DNA from: Gnetum montanum
Lineage: Eukaryota; Streptophyta; Gnetopsida; Gnetales; Gnetaceae
Assembly: GCA_015680685.1 (NCBI GenBank)
Contig: MNCI01016011.1
Span: forward strand, 502,555-566,554
Direction: 5' to 3'
DNA length: 64,000 nucleotides
The stretch's first letter is position 1. Every line of letters begins with the position of its first letter. The notes under the pieces were generated by a model, which saw only the letters and a list, made by a program, of their open reading frames with translations, was not told where the DNA came from and did no database searches. Shown here piece after piece: positions 46,181 through 57,528 of the stretch. The position numbers and the translations under genes are program-made.

Positions 46181-47806
46181 CCATGCTCTATATTTTACAT
46201 CTCCTCTTATCAACTCATGCACATGTCTCTTCAAAATTTCACTTTTTTTGTTTTACAGTTTGTGTTGATTTTTACTGCTTTTTCATTTTTCATTCTATTC
46301 ATTTTTTCAATTTTTGTTTTACAATATCATTAGTATTTTTTATCTTTGTTGAATATTTTATACTTTCTTATATATTTTACTTTATTTTTAGTGTGTGATT
46401 TTCTCATGTTTTGCTAATAAATGTGCTTTGTGCCAATATGACACAGTGGTGGTGTAACTATTACTAATGGTGGTTTGTGCTTAATGTTTTGTTTGCTAAT
46501 GTTTGGTTTTTATTTCTAAATTTTGGTACCAATGGCTAGGTCATGGTTTCTTTTTCATGTAACAAGTAGTGAGTCCAAAACATCCATCCATCTACAAGCT
46601 CTATGGTTTTCCTTGTTTTGGAAATTTGAGGTTTCTTTCATTAAATAAATTTTAATAAATTTATGATCTTCATAGTTTTCAAAATTGGAAAGTATTCAAA
46701 TGTTTTCATAGAGTGTGACTTAATACTCTTTGTACTCTTCTACTTTCTTAGGTGCATGAGTGTTTTCATGACTTTTTACCATTTCATGTCAACCAATAAT
46801 AAGAAGTTAAATAAAGTCTTTGCATGGTGTGGTTCCCATTAAAAAAAACATGATGTGAATTCAAAGCACACCCCTTAGACAAATAAAAGGGCTAAAAGCA
46901 TTGGTTATGGGACTAGAAAGACATGTTACCCATGCCTAAAGGGCCCCTCTAACTAAGTCCCTCTCTGACTTTCTACTTCTCTTTTCTTCTCTTGATGGAA
47001 TGGTGGTTATTCTATGAAAGCACTCTTGTGTCTTGAGGGGGTGGATCGATCTTAAAGTGATGATGTAGGGTCATCGAAAGAGGATGGTTTTGGTTTGGAG
47101 TAAGGATGGATTTTCTTAGGTCATTTTGAACACAACTCCACAAGGGACTTCTTATGACCTTAATTTAGGACTTCATTCCACCTTCTCCATCATCTGTCTA
47201 TGCTATCTGTAACTCACCTCACTGCTGGTGTCCATGTTCTTGATTCGGTGTCTTGGTCTGACATATTTGAATTTTTTTGTAGAATCTTCCAGGTTTTGGT
47301 ACTTAACTTCTATCAACCATTAATCATCTATGGGATCTACAAACTCCTTAGGTTGAGGCTATGTAAGGGAAAACAAGGCATGTGCCTACTATGGGGAGGA
47401 TCCACTTGCATCTCTCTTGGTTGGATTTGTTAAGCATCTTATCCTTAGACATTCTTACAATCAAAATATTTTGTACATCCATCTTCTACATCAAACTATA
47501 TTCTCCTTTACCTATTTTATTTAATAACCACATTATCCATTAAATTTTTGAATTTTTGAGCCTTTAAAGATCCTCTTTATTGATTTCATCATATTCTTGG
47601 CTTTTCTGGGACTCCATGGATCCCAAATTCATTGAAAAATTCCTTGTATTTTTTATGATATTCAAATTTNTAATAAAATAATAAAAAAAGATCCATCTAC
47701 CATGATCCCACCATAGCTAAGTGTAACTAACCAATGAGATAAGGTACTCGAAATATTCAAAGTTACACATTATATCTACTAACTAATGGATGTGTTTTGA
47801 CCACAT
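46181..47806 (+). other. Noncoding interval of element F, with internal loss at N 47670
   Basis: It has the family blocks gaaagacatgttacccatgc (46915-46935) and ggggaggatccacttgca (around 47392). Compared with A, the sequence jumps at 47670 (N) from the equivalent of A 35185 to about A 35606. The promoter-like segment, TATA and splice donor are therefore absent from this assembly. Confidence 0.65.
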
Positions 47807-50666
47807 ATGAAATTGAAAGGAAAACACATGCAGGAAGGTAGACCATCTCAACCAAGTGAGAAATGACCTAAAATGAAACGGGACCAAGAACAAATCTAAG
47901 AAGAACCACTTGCAATCCACACCACATGTCCTCTTAGAGAAGAGGCCAAGGTGGAATTTATTTGTCAAATCCTAGAATTATCAGCATTAATAGAACATTT
48001 CCACTAGGATGAGGCACTAGTGTAACAAGAAAATCTTAGGGTGACCATGACAAAAGGTTGTCTGAATTAAATTAGATCAAGGGACATCCAAAAAATAGTG
48101 CTTCAGGAGTTAAACTTTGGCTATTTCCTAGAGCAAGCACCAAAAGAAGTGTAGGGCCAACTGAAGGTCTTTCCCATGTGACCAATCATCACTTCCACTA
48201 GGGAGTGGTAGATGGAAGAGAAATTTTCATTCTAGAACAATAAGTAGGCTAGTTCAGTGATTAATATCAAGGACTTCTCAATGTCCTACTCAATATAGGC
48301 CATTGCTAAAGTGCTTGGGTTGCTAGAAATAGGGGCGAATCTCACTAAGATTCCAATGTAGGTAGATCCCAACATCAAGAAAGAATGGATGCAATGGTGC
48401 TATGGTGTTAACCACAAGGAGTTTGGTGTGCTCACACTCATAGAAAGGATCCACTACAAGATTCTGGCCTTTTACCTAAATCCCACAGTGAGGCCCAACA
48501 AAATCACCACCTTTTCTGCTCATGCATGAGCCACCCTGAGAGGGAGATTTCCTATCAACCTTCCATAGCTGATCTATCTAGAGATGGTGAAATGATTTGA
48601 ATAAAATGAATGTGGAAGGAAGGCACTCCCCTTCCCATGCCTCATTAGAAAGCTCTGTCAGAGGTGAGGAATAGTCCAATATACAAACTATGCTATCAAG
48701 TGTACTCCAATCACTAATTGGATGGAGATGATAAAAGATATGACACCTACAACAACCATTCAAGAAGAGGAGTAGCAACCACTGCCTACACCTACCACTC
48801 AAACAACTATTCTAGACATCAATATAATAGTCCAATGGTTGTGTGAATACTGAGAATGGCTCTTAAGAAAAAAAGAGAAATAAGTAGGCATGAGTGGTGG
48901 AGACCCATCTATGTACTGACTAGCAATGAGTTATCTAAATGAGATGGCCTAAATACTTAGCTTGATGGGTGGAGGTGGATCCATTTTCTTGGACCAAAAA
49001 ACATAATTATCCATGAGGTTGAATCCTAGTGCTAGATAGGTCATAATATCTATTGCAGAATAGTAGCCATTCCTAGAAATTTTTGGGAAGGTCATGATCT
49101 TCTTGATGCACTTGGAGGAAGGTAAGGGCACAACGGTGTTAGTGATGCAGCACCAAGGGTAGGACCCAATAGTAGAGGTGGTTGTTGATAGAATAGCCAA
49201 AATCCTCAATGCACCTATGGTGTCTGTACCAAATGTCACTACACTCAAAGATATGCAAACATTCATAGGAATCACAAGTGGTAGAATAAATGCAGCACAA
49301 CATGAAGAACTGTTGGATTGACTAGTGGGAACTAGGTAGCCACTTTTGGATGTCTTTGATGTTTCAATTAACATTATTGCAGTCTATTTAGAGCTACTAA
49401 AGGCAAGGGGAAAAACATTATCTTGGAAGGATAACTCAAAACAACCAAGGAGCTAAACAAATGCTTACTGCTAAAGTTGCCAAATTAAGAACCCAAATTG
49501 TTGACCCTCCATTTCTCAACCTAGCATTGATGAGAGATGAGGCTCTTGAATAGCTTCACCAGACTAAAAAGGTTAAGGATGTGATGGAGATGACAATTTT
49601 GTACCAATTCTTGGTAGAGGCTACACAACATAAAATTTAGAAATCCTTCGATCAAACCCACCAAAAGAATGTACAATTAACCATGGAGAACCATCACCTA
49701 AAAAATGTTGATGAGTTTAAAAAATAGTTGATCAACTTTATCTATCAATAGCAGGAGAAACTAGCAAAAGCAAACATAGAACTAAGGAGATTGACAATTG
49801 AAAATATAAACCTTTCCATAGAGGAGGTCTATGGCCTTTGCCAAAAGATTGTAATCGAGGTAGTTGCTTGAATATTAGAGGCTATCAAATTTGAGAGAGT
49901 TAAAGATCATTATAGAGACTAGGTTGATCTATAGAAAGAAGTTAATGAAAAGCACATCCAACTAGTGAAGAAAAAACTAAATGAAACTCTCTAGCAACTC
50001 TAGAAAGGAAGAAAATTATGGCAACTTATCATTGATGGAATAGATGCCTACAATAAAGTAGAAATCTACATGAAGGAGATGCAGATAGAGGGGATGAAAA
50101 AATACATGGAGTTGGTCAATCTTTGATATGCAAATCTAGCTATGTTAACTACTAAACAACCATGATCAGAACTAGAGAAGTAGGTGGTCACCTTGTATTT
50201 GTTGTACGAGGCCAAGTTCAAGCACCACAAGGACACTAAGAAAAATCTTGTGATGGAAAACACTAAACTTGAAATTTTCAAGGGCAAATATGCTAATCAA
50301 AGATCTACCATTGAGAACCTAGCTAGAATGATGAATGACTACTAGGAGCTACAATACATAGTTAGGGCATTCAATGTAAAACATAAATAATTCATTACTT
50401 GGTTTATTAATGCTAAGGAGCTATTCCTAGTAATGCTCTATTTATGGGATATCTTGTTTCTAGTCCACATTAGAAATGTTGTGTGGACTATGAATAATCC
50501 CTAGAGTAAAGAGAAGAAGATGAAGGCATTACTAGATGCCTTTCACCTTTCACTAGAGGTTACAATTGTAGCAGGATAGCCACAACCACCTTAGCCACTG
50601 CATATGCCTAAAGCTATTGAAAATGCATCAGAACCTCAGGAGCCTCCACTGCTTGGGACTATCTAA
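47807..50666 (+). pseudogene. Extra 3' ORF (aORF) of element F, broken
   Basis: The ATG at 47807 aligns with those of A and C, but the preceding acceptor is decayed (ccacat for tgtag). The mid-region (48380-48680) reads CYGVNHKEFGVLTLIERIHYKILAF, LNPTVRPNKITTFSAH, RKALPFPCLIRKLCQR, then a proline/threonine stretch. The coiled-coil half includes FKHHKDTKKNL. The C-terminal block is MNDYxELQYIVRAFNVK...EEKMKALLDAFHL, and it ends EPPLLGTI with TAA at 50664-50666. Glutamine codons in A correspond to TAG in F and the reverse, showing that stops arose independently. Confidence 0.75.
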
Positions 50667-50887
50667 TCTTCTTAACCATACTCATGCCACTAGAGAACAT
50701 ACAATTTAATTTTGAGTAGTCATGTCATGATGTTCAATTTCATGTCATAAACACCACAATTTTTGTAATGTGTTTATATGTACTCTTGGAAACTTAGTTT
50801 TTTTATGTGAGTATTATGTTAATAGTCAGTCAATAATTCCATACCTTTCCAATTTTGTAAAGGAACTTGAGGATGAGTTTTCATTCA

Positions 50888-50899
50888 TTTGTGGGGCTA
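50888..50899 (+). other. Polypurine tract of element F
   Basis: The sequence ttgtggggcta lies directly before the 3' LTR; it is one transition away from the tgggggta of A and G. Confidence 0.8.
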
Positions 50900-51815
50900 T
50901 GATGAGCATTAAAGTGCCACATCGATAGGCCCCTATTGACATGGCCCCATTTATGTGGTGTTGCCTCGTCGATGAGGCTGCATCGACATAGCATTTGCTA
51001 CATCCACGAGGCCCCATTGATTCAACCCAATAATAAAAACTATAGATATGAGCTCATAGCTATGTTTATGAGGAGTCATGTCATAGTTGTAGTGAAGCTC
51101 TTATAGTTTTTACATTCAAAAGCTAGAATATTTTCCCAAGTGCTTGCAGTAGGATTCATTGAGTGTACAGATCTTTATTTGAGCACTATTGTACCTGAGC
51201 ATGACAGTGTGTGTAGCAATAAAGACGAGATTCTTGATAAACTTTGCAGCATTTTGGATAGCTTAAATTTTTTATTCATGCATTTAATGTTTTTAATTAT
51301 TTACTCAATGTTCCTCGGTAATTAAGCTAATTAATTAATTAAGTGAGATAAGATAAATAACGATTAAGTAAACACATGAGTATAACTGCTTCAAGCATGT
51401 GTATGATGTTTGGTAATCTCAACAATGCTTGATGCTTGGTAATCCAACAAAGTTATATGTGCTTAGGATGTATACGACAAGTGGGACAAAATACTTATGT
51501 TAGGACTAGTTAAATAATAGTTAACCAATTAGATTAAAGTAGACATTAAGTTACTTTATTCTTCATTCTATTTATTTCAAGTACCAAAACCATAAAATAT
51601 AAAATGATAAAAATCATGTGCCTTAATTATACTTAAACCATATCCTTGAGCTTCACAAGTGTAGTTCGGAAGACAACGAACATTCTCAATGCCTAATTTA
51701 CTTCCTAGAAAACTAGTGCACTAGAAAACTATAGAGTTCATGGAATTCAACTGAATTGCACATGAATGCTTCATGATTCATATGGTTGAGTGTAGGGGTG
51801 CCTTTTCAATCATCA
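50900..51815 (+). repeat. 3' LTR of element F
   Basis: 916 bp, starting TGATGAGCATT and ending tcaatcatca. It keeps a longer U3 than the 5' LTR, with extra 'cgtcgatgaggctgcatcgac' type blocks before ataataaaaactatagat, the decayed TATA. Confidence 0.93.
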
Positions 51816-51820
51816 ACTTA
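51816..51820. repeat. Target-site duplication of element F, right copy (ACTTA)
   Basis: ACTTA pairs with ACTTG at 39152-39156, one transition apart. Confidence 0.85.
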
Positions 51821-52226
51821 GAAATAGATTAGTTATTTATTTATGCATTTAATGTTTTATGTGATTTCCTTTAATTATTTAAGTAATTAAATAATTAATT
51901 AGGCTAAACAAAGCTAGATTAAGTAGCAATTAATTAAGCACATAAGTACGACCACTTTGAGCATACACTTGGCACTTGATAATCCTAGTAACGCTTAACG
52001 TTTGGTAACCTAGTAGTGCTAAATGTGTTCAAGATAGCAACTAGGAATGGATGCTTATGTTAGTATTAGTTAGGTGTAGTTAGTTAGATTAAATTAGTAA
52101 TATAAACCATAAAAATAATAAAAATCATGTGCCTTGATTATACTTAATCATACCTTTGCATATCACAAGTGTAATTGGGGAGACAATTAATGATTGTTAG
52201 GGAAATTTTACTTCCTAGAGACTTAT
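51821..52226 (+). repeat. 3' LTR of element A, second of three pieces
   Basis: It continues the LTR exactly where the first piece ended (gaaatagatt against F's ggatagctta) and runs through R-U5 to ttttacttcctagagacttat, where G is inserted. 406 bp. Confidence 0.9.
52222..52226. repeat. Target-site duplication of element G, left copy (CTTAT)
   Basis: CTTAT pairs with CTTGT at 61321-61325 after G's 3' LTR, one transition apart. Confidence 0.85.
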
Positions 52227-53080
52227 TGATGAATCACAATTTTCTAGGCCCTAATATTGGATACTCAATATCGGGTGTGCAATATTGTAGCCTGGACAAT
52301 GATATTGAATACATGATATTGTAATTCCTATGTTGGCCTATAAATATAGCACTCAAATGCATAGGAAGGGGGTCAGTTGGAAAAGTATTTATGGTAGAGT
52401 CTTTTTTTCATTTTTCAATTCTTTCCCAAGTGCAAGATTGTAGTGTGATGATTGTAATTGTACAAAACCTTTGTTCGAGTGTGATGTACTTGGATGCGTC
52501 CACAATCAACAATAAAGATTGAGATTACTTCATCATTGCATCATTCACTTAGTTTTTAATTGTTTAATTGTTAACTATTATTTATTGTTTTCTTAATTAA
52601 TATTTCTTTATTGTTATTTACTATTCTTATTGTTAATGTGGAATGGGTACATCTTAATCATGAACATTTAAGTGTAACTACTTGGTAACCTAGTAGCATG
52701 TCTAGTAGTGCTCAAGTAATATGCGCTTGGTAACCCTAAAAGTAGTACATGAGGTTCAAGATGTGTGAAAATGATTATAGATAGATGCTCATCACAGTTA
52801 GGCTAGTTTAGATTTTACTTCATATTACTTATTAGCTTAATCAAGATTATTTCTCATTGTTTCTAAGAGTATCCTAATGTTAGAAATCAAATCATACACC
52901 TCACTCTAGACTAAACCATACGTGACAAAGCAAATACTAGTCTAGATGGGAAGATAGTGAACTACGATCAACATGTAACTATCTAGGTGCTACAACTAGT
53001 CCATCTACAGAGTTTGACTAAATCGTTCATACATGCTAATATTTGTATGGTTGAGTGTAGGGGTACCTCCTTGCTCATCA
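52227..53080 (+). repeat. 5' LTR of element G
   Basis: 854 bp, starting TGATGAATCAC and ending ccttgctcatca. The U3 is rich in 'gatattg' words (aatattggatac, aatgatattgaatac). The TATA box tataaata is at 52339-52346. It retains about 50 bp near 52495-52545 that the 3' copy has lost. Confidence 0.94.
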
Positions 53081-53081
53081 T

Positions 53082-53102
53082 TGGCACCATTGCCAGGGAT
53101 CG
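53082..53102 (+). other. Primer-binding site of element G (tRNA-Asp)
   Basis: The best PBS in the window: tggcaccattgccagggat, continuing with cgaac. It matches TGGCGCCGTTGCCGGGGAT except for three G-to-A changes at CG sites. Confidence 0.92.
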
Positions 53103-53182
53103 AACTAGTTATCTAGATTAGTTATATCATACAAGATTTATATAACGAAGTATTAATGATATATATTTTAGAAAGAAATTAA

Positions 53183-55440
53183 TTGCAAATAAGTCACACA
53201 AAATTCACAACAATATATCTCTCACAAGATGATGGTAATGCAACATCTAGTGAGGTAATTCATTGGAGAACCAACAAAATATATGATGACAAACAAGTGT
53301 GGAGTATGCAATGTTATGTAGGAGTTTCATATGTTCATGGACACCCCAATGATACTCAAGAACTCTTGTCATCCAAGTTAGACATCTTTAGTGGAACATC
53401 CCATAGAACAAGGGGGTCCATAAGGCCTAGATCCTTCTCAATTGTTAACAAGAGTTTTATATAGGGATGATTGGGAGACTTACAAAAGCCATGATGAGTC
53501 TTCTGGTTCTTTCTATTCCTCTGCTCCTTCAATGTCAGGTTGTGACATGGATGACCATCTCTCAAGGGGTTGGTGTAGAAATAAAAATTGAACCCATAGG
53601 CAAAGTCAGGAACGCCAACATAAATGAGGACAACATCGTCCCAACTCACAAACTCATAACCTACTTAGTAACAATGAACCCATATTGTCCACTAAGAGCC
53701 TAATGCATATACAAGAGGTATTCAAATATCCCACAAACATTGTAAAAAAAGCTATCTACCTAGGCTTGATCTAAATAACTTTCCCAAGTTTTTAGGGGAC
53801 TACAATTTAGAACCACAACATCATTTACAAGCCTTCTATGATTCTTGTGCATGGAACAACATTGATAATGGGTGGCAAAGACTTAAGCTCTTTCCTGTGA
53901 CACTTGTTGGCCAAGAACAAGTATGGTATAGGTCTTTAAAAGCACAATCAATTCGTTGTTGGCCGACAATGGTAGAACTCTTCAATGAAAGATATCAAAC
54001 CTATGCAAGAGTACTAGCCTTGAGGAGACAAATCCAAGAGTGGAAACAAGGGCAACATGAATCCTTAAACATGGCCTTAGAAAGATATTATTAATTGTTA
54101 AACAAATTCCCATGCCATGGGTTCTCTAAGGAAAGGCTAATGTATCACATCATGGATGGGCTTTGTAATGAAACAAGGGAGACCCTAGGGATGTATGCCC
54201 CAAGTCAACTATATGAATTACGAACCCACTAGTTCCAAGATCTTATTAAGTGGGTAGCAAAAGAAGAAGGAGAAATAGCCAAATGGAAGAATGTTGAAAG
54301 ATCTTAACAAGACCAAAATCTCACCTTAAGGAGGAGGAATCATCTTTGCTAATACTACATTTTCTAGGTGAAATTGAGGTAGATATCAATAAAATTATGG
54401 AATGGGTACATGAAAAATGTGGAGAATATGCAAAAATTATTAGAGTTAAAATCATGTACAATCACTCTAACAACCAGAATAAACAAAGGATGCCGAACCG
54501 AGAAATAGGATAGAACACCATTCACCAATTGGAAAGGAGGGTTGAAAAAAATAAAGATAGGAACTCAACAGCAAATCATAAGTATTAATGTGATGTTTGT
54601 TTGTATAATCATCTTGAAAACCAATGCCTAGTATTGTCACATTTACATGAGCATTGGAAAGGAATGCCACATCTAGATTTCGTATAGAAGTACTGTGTCC
54701 AATAATAGTGGCAAAACCCCTAGTTGTGGGAGATGCCACTGCCAAACAAACCACACCCTTCGTATACCCCAACATCAAATGCTTATTATGTTCAACATCC
54801 TATTTTCCCAATTACATCAACATCCTCTACTTCACCTCATCATTATCATTTTCCTGAGTACTACCAACCCATATCCTATCCCATGGGATTACGACCTCAA
54901 GTTCCTTTCACTTCTTCTTGCCCTTAGTATTCTCATCCTTCACCTCCTTCTACAACACCACTAGTTGTACTATAAGATTTTGCATTACAACACCAACCCA
55001 CAAACATTACTTGTGCTATTACTATCAATAGTAGTGGAAGTCCTCCACAACATCAAAAGCATCCTTTCTTTAGACATGACTATAGAAAGAGATAGCATGA
55101 TTCTGAAACTACTGCATCCCCTAACTCAGTAGAAGCCTAGTGTTGTGATGCATCTTACTCCTTGAACTTAATGCCTCCCATTACCTTATTCAATCCATTA
55201 ACTAATGCTCTAACGACCATGAAACCTAATGGATATAACCATAAAGGGAGACATGTTGATCCTTACATACCATCTTATGGTCATGGGTGCCATAGTGGGT
55301 TAGCTCCTTCTCACATGACGACATCTTCTAATCTACCCCACTATGCCTACTTTCATCAAGTGTGTAAACCCCAATTTGGATACATCCTTTCCACCACATC
55401 AAAAGACACCTAGTGGTTTGGATATGATCAGACCCTAATG
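53183..55440 (+). pseudogene. Gag of element G
   Basis: The N-terminal stretch is 53183-53464, then a Ser-rich segment (SSGSFYSSAPSMSG, near 53510). The gag core runs from about 53770 to 54330 in one main frame: FLGDYNLEPQHHLQAFYDS, then 53897-54094 with EQVWYRSLKAQSIRCWPTM and FNERYQTYARVLALRRQIQ, then LMYHIMDGLCNETRETLGMYA. These align with the core of F. The zinc knuckle near 54595 is CDVCLYNHLENQC (C-x2-C-x3-H-x4-C, one residue short of canonical). The tail (54700-55440) is rich in Pro, His, Tyr and Ser, like that of F and A. A few stops break it. A Gag able to package its own RNA would suit a non-autonomous element. Confidence 0.82.
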
Positions 55441-56924
55441 TTTCCAACATGCATGGACCCAAATTTTCCATTTATTAATTATAGCCATGCTTAAAGGTTT
55501 AGTCATGGGGGATACCCCCATTCTAATAAGCAGAATTAGTAAATGTTTTTTCATTTCTTTGATTTTACACTTTTTTTCCCAATTTTTCACTTTTCAAATT
55601 GTTGTTTTATCTTTTTGAGGGTAATCTCATCAATGAATAAAATACTCATGTGACTTGTTGGTTGAGGTGTTGTTCTATGATATCAAGTCTTAGGTGACTA
55701 ATTATTTGGATAGTAAGGCCATAACATCCACCCATCCATTCTATTAATAAGAGGTTCTACTTTGGATATGATTATATTCTTGTCATCATTAAAACTTAAA
55801 GTAACTCTATACTCATTATGCCTAGAGCAAAAAATGATGGACTAAGAGGGAATGGCCAGGGTGTGACATCAAGGGGACTTGTGGATTCTCTTTGGTGACA
55901 TCTATATGTGTTATCATGTAGCTTGATTATACTAAGGTCCTTGTAGATCTAATGGAAAATGGGAGTAAGAGTAGTAAAGGCACTCAATATAGAAACTCAA
56001 TGTTGTTCTAGAGGGTTCTACTAGAAAGACATGCACCCATGCTTGAAGGTTGGTGGATTTTTTAGATCACTATTGGAAATGACAAAGTGCCAATGTGGCC
56101 AAGTGAAGAAAAAGAAAAGAAAGAAGAAAAAATAATAAAGAAAAGATAAAGAAGATTGTGCTACAGAGAAATTCTAAATCACTCATCCCTTGTACAAAAT
56201 GCCAAGTGATCGTATGCCGTGTTGTCATGATGCTCTTATGGTTGTCTATCATTGGATGAAAAGATGTGATGTCACTAGTCAGAGGTATGGACTTAGTCTT
56301 GATTTTGGAGTGAAAAGCTAATGATATCTTAATCACACCCCACACTCAATATTCATTATGCCCAGGCACATTACCTCATGTCCCGATCTCTACAATCCCT
56401 TCTACAATTCATCTCACCCCACTATTTAGGTAATTATAACGTGTGTCTTGTATGGCATAGAATTCATACCTCATCATAGTAGTATTTACCATGTTTGTGT
56501 TTTGTTGCATTGGTGTAGATTGCATTCAACCCTTCTAGTGCCTATGGACATTTTAAGGTGTGGTTATGCAAGGGCATGATAGCTTGGAACCTATTTTGGG
56601 GAGGACCCACTTGTGTAACTTTTGTAATTTTCACTTATTGCACACCACCACATCATCTTATACCCTTTGAGTATTGCATTGCTAAATTTATTCTTCCCTT
56701 TATCATGATTTCAACTCAGACATTCCTGTGCACCACTACATGTCCTTTTTCTACACCCTTTTCAAGGACTTCATTATATAATTCCACTTCATTACACTTT
56801 TTGTGCCTTAATGTCTATTTAACATTACCCCAGACCTTCCAAATCCACCTTAAATCCTTTCTTTTTGGCCATGGAAATTCAAAAATTTATCAATTTTGAC
56901 AAGTACCCTATTTTAGAAGGGATG
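55441..56924 (+). other. Noncoding interval of element G
   Basis: Holds the family blocks gaaagacatgcacccatgc (56027-56045) and ggggaggacccacttgtg (around 56598-56615). A 113-codon open frame at 56558-56899 has no counterpart in A, C or F and I regard it as chance. The join between gag tail and this interval, around 55440-55510, is where pol is missing. Confidence 0.6.
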
Positions 56925-57013
56925 TGATATTAGGTACCTGGTATCAGATCTGATGTGATATCAGGTCTACACTAGCACGTACACAATATTGCATCCATAA
57001 AACCGATATATAT
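56925..57013 (+). promoter_or_regulatory. U3-like segment and TATA box upstream of the aORF in G
   Basis: It reads gtgatattaggtacc, tgatgtgatatcagg, caatattgcatcc, then TATATATA at 57006-57013. G's own LTR U3 has gatattggatac, gatattgaatac and caatattgtagcc before its TATA, and lacks the gaggcc blocks of A/C. The position is equivalent to 35206-35292 in A. Confidence 0.55.
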
Positions 57014-57528
57014 GGATCCCCCCACTACGCACGTGTGTCAACATCATTTTCCACTATTCATGCAAGGGGAGTTATTGCAATTTTCTTCCATGAACTTTCA
57101 AGCTTGCATACCTATCATTTGAACATCAATATCTTGCTCATTAATTCTTTGATTCTCCTTCTAATCGAACCTGCTTAGACCTAGAGCGTTTAACTTAGTT
57201 GTGGGGGAAGGGTATGCTCCAAGTTACGCATAGTTTTCTTGAAATTCATTATCACCTAAAAGATATCATATGGGTAAGTGATCTTAAAAAATGATAAGAA
57301 CTTATGCCAAACCAATATTATTCCTTCACCCAAACCATGGAAATTATTTTTTGAGTCACTTGATCAAATAGGCCTAACATTAAAACTTTTAGGGGGATTT
57401 TCATGAAACTTTCTAACTCTGAATCATACTAAGAAAAAATTGAATTCATTGAAAGTAATGGGTAAGGTATAAGATAATTAAATTTTGCTAAAAAAACCTT
57501 ACTAACAATTGATCCTATGTGATTATAT

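Larger units (their letters stand above)
39157..51815 (+). mobile_element. Element F: full-length Ty3/gypsy element inserted in A's 3' LTR
   Basis: F is 12.7 kb: 5' LTR 39157-40024, PBS 40026-40046, gag from 40291, protease around 42727, reverse transcriptase and RNase H 43560-44860, integrase 45060-46180, noncoding interval, aORF 47807-50666, PPT, 3' LTR 50900-51815. It is colinear with C and A. The 5-bp flanks ACTTG and ACTTA, and the perfect rejoining of A's LTR across it, define its ends to the base. An N at 47670 marks a place where about 420 bp known from A are missing. Confidence 0.93.

Noticed and set aside
48949-49374. 141-codon minus-strand open frame
   Set aside because: Antisense shadow of the aORF of F, whose plus-strand reading is supported by A, C and G.
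53082-53106. tRNA-like sequence (tRNA-Asp 3' half complement)
   Set aside because: It is the primer-binding site next to an LTR; no cloverleaf or 5' half is present.
56558-56899. 113-codon open frame in G
   Set aside because: No counterpart at the same place in A, C or F, biased Phe/Thr/Cys composition, and it lies in the noncoding interval.
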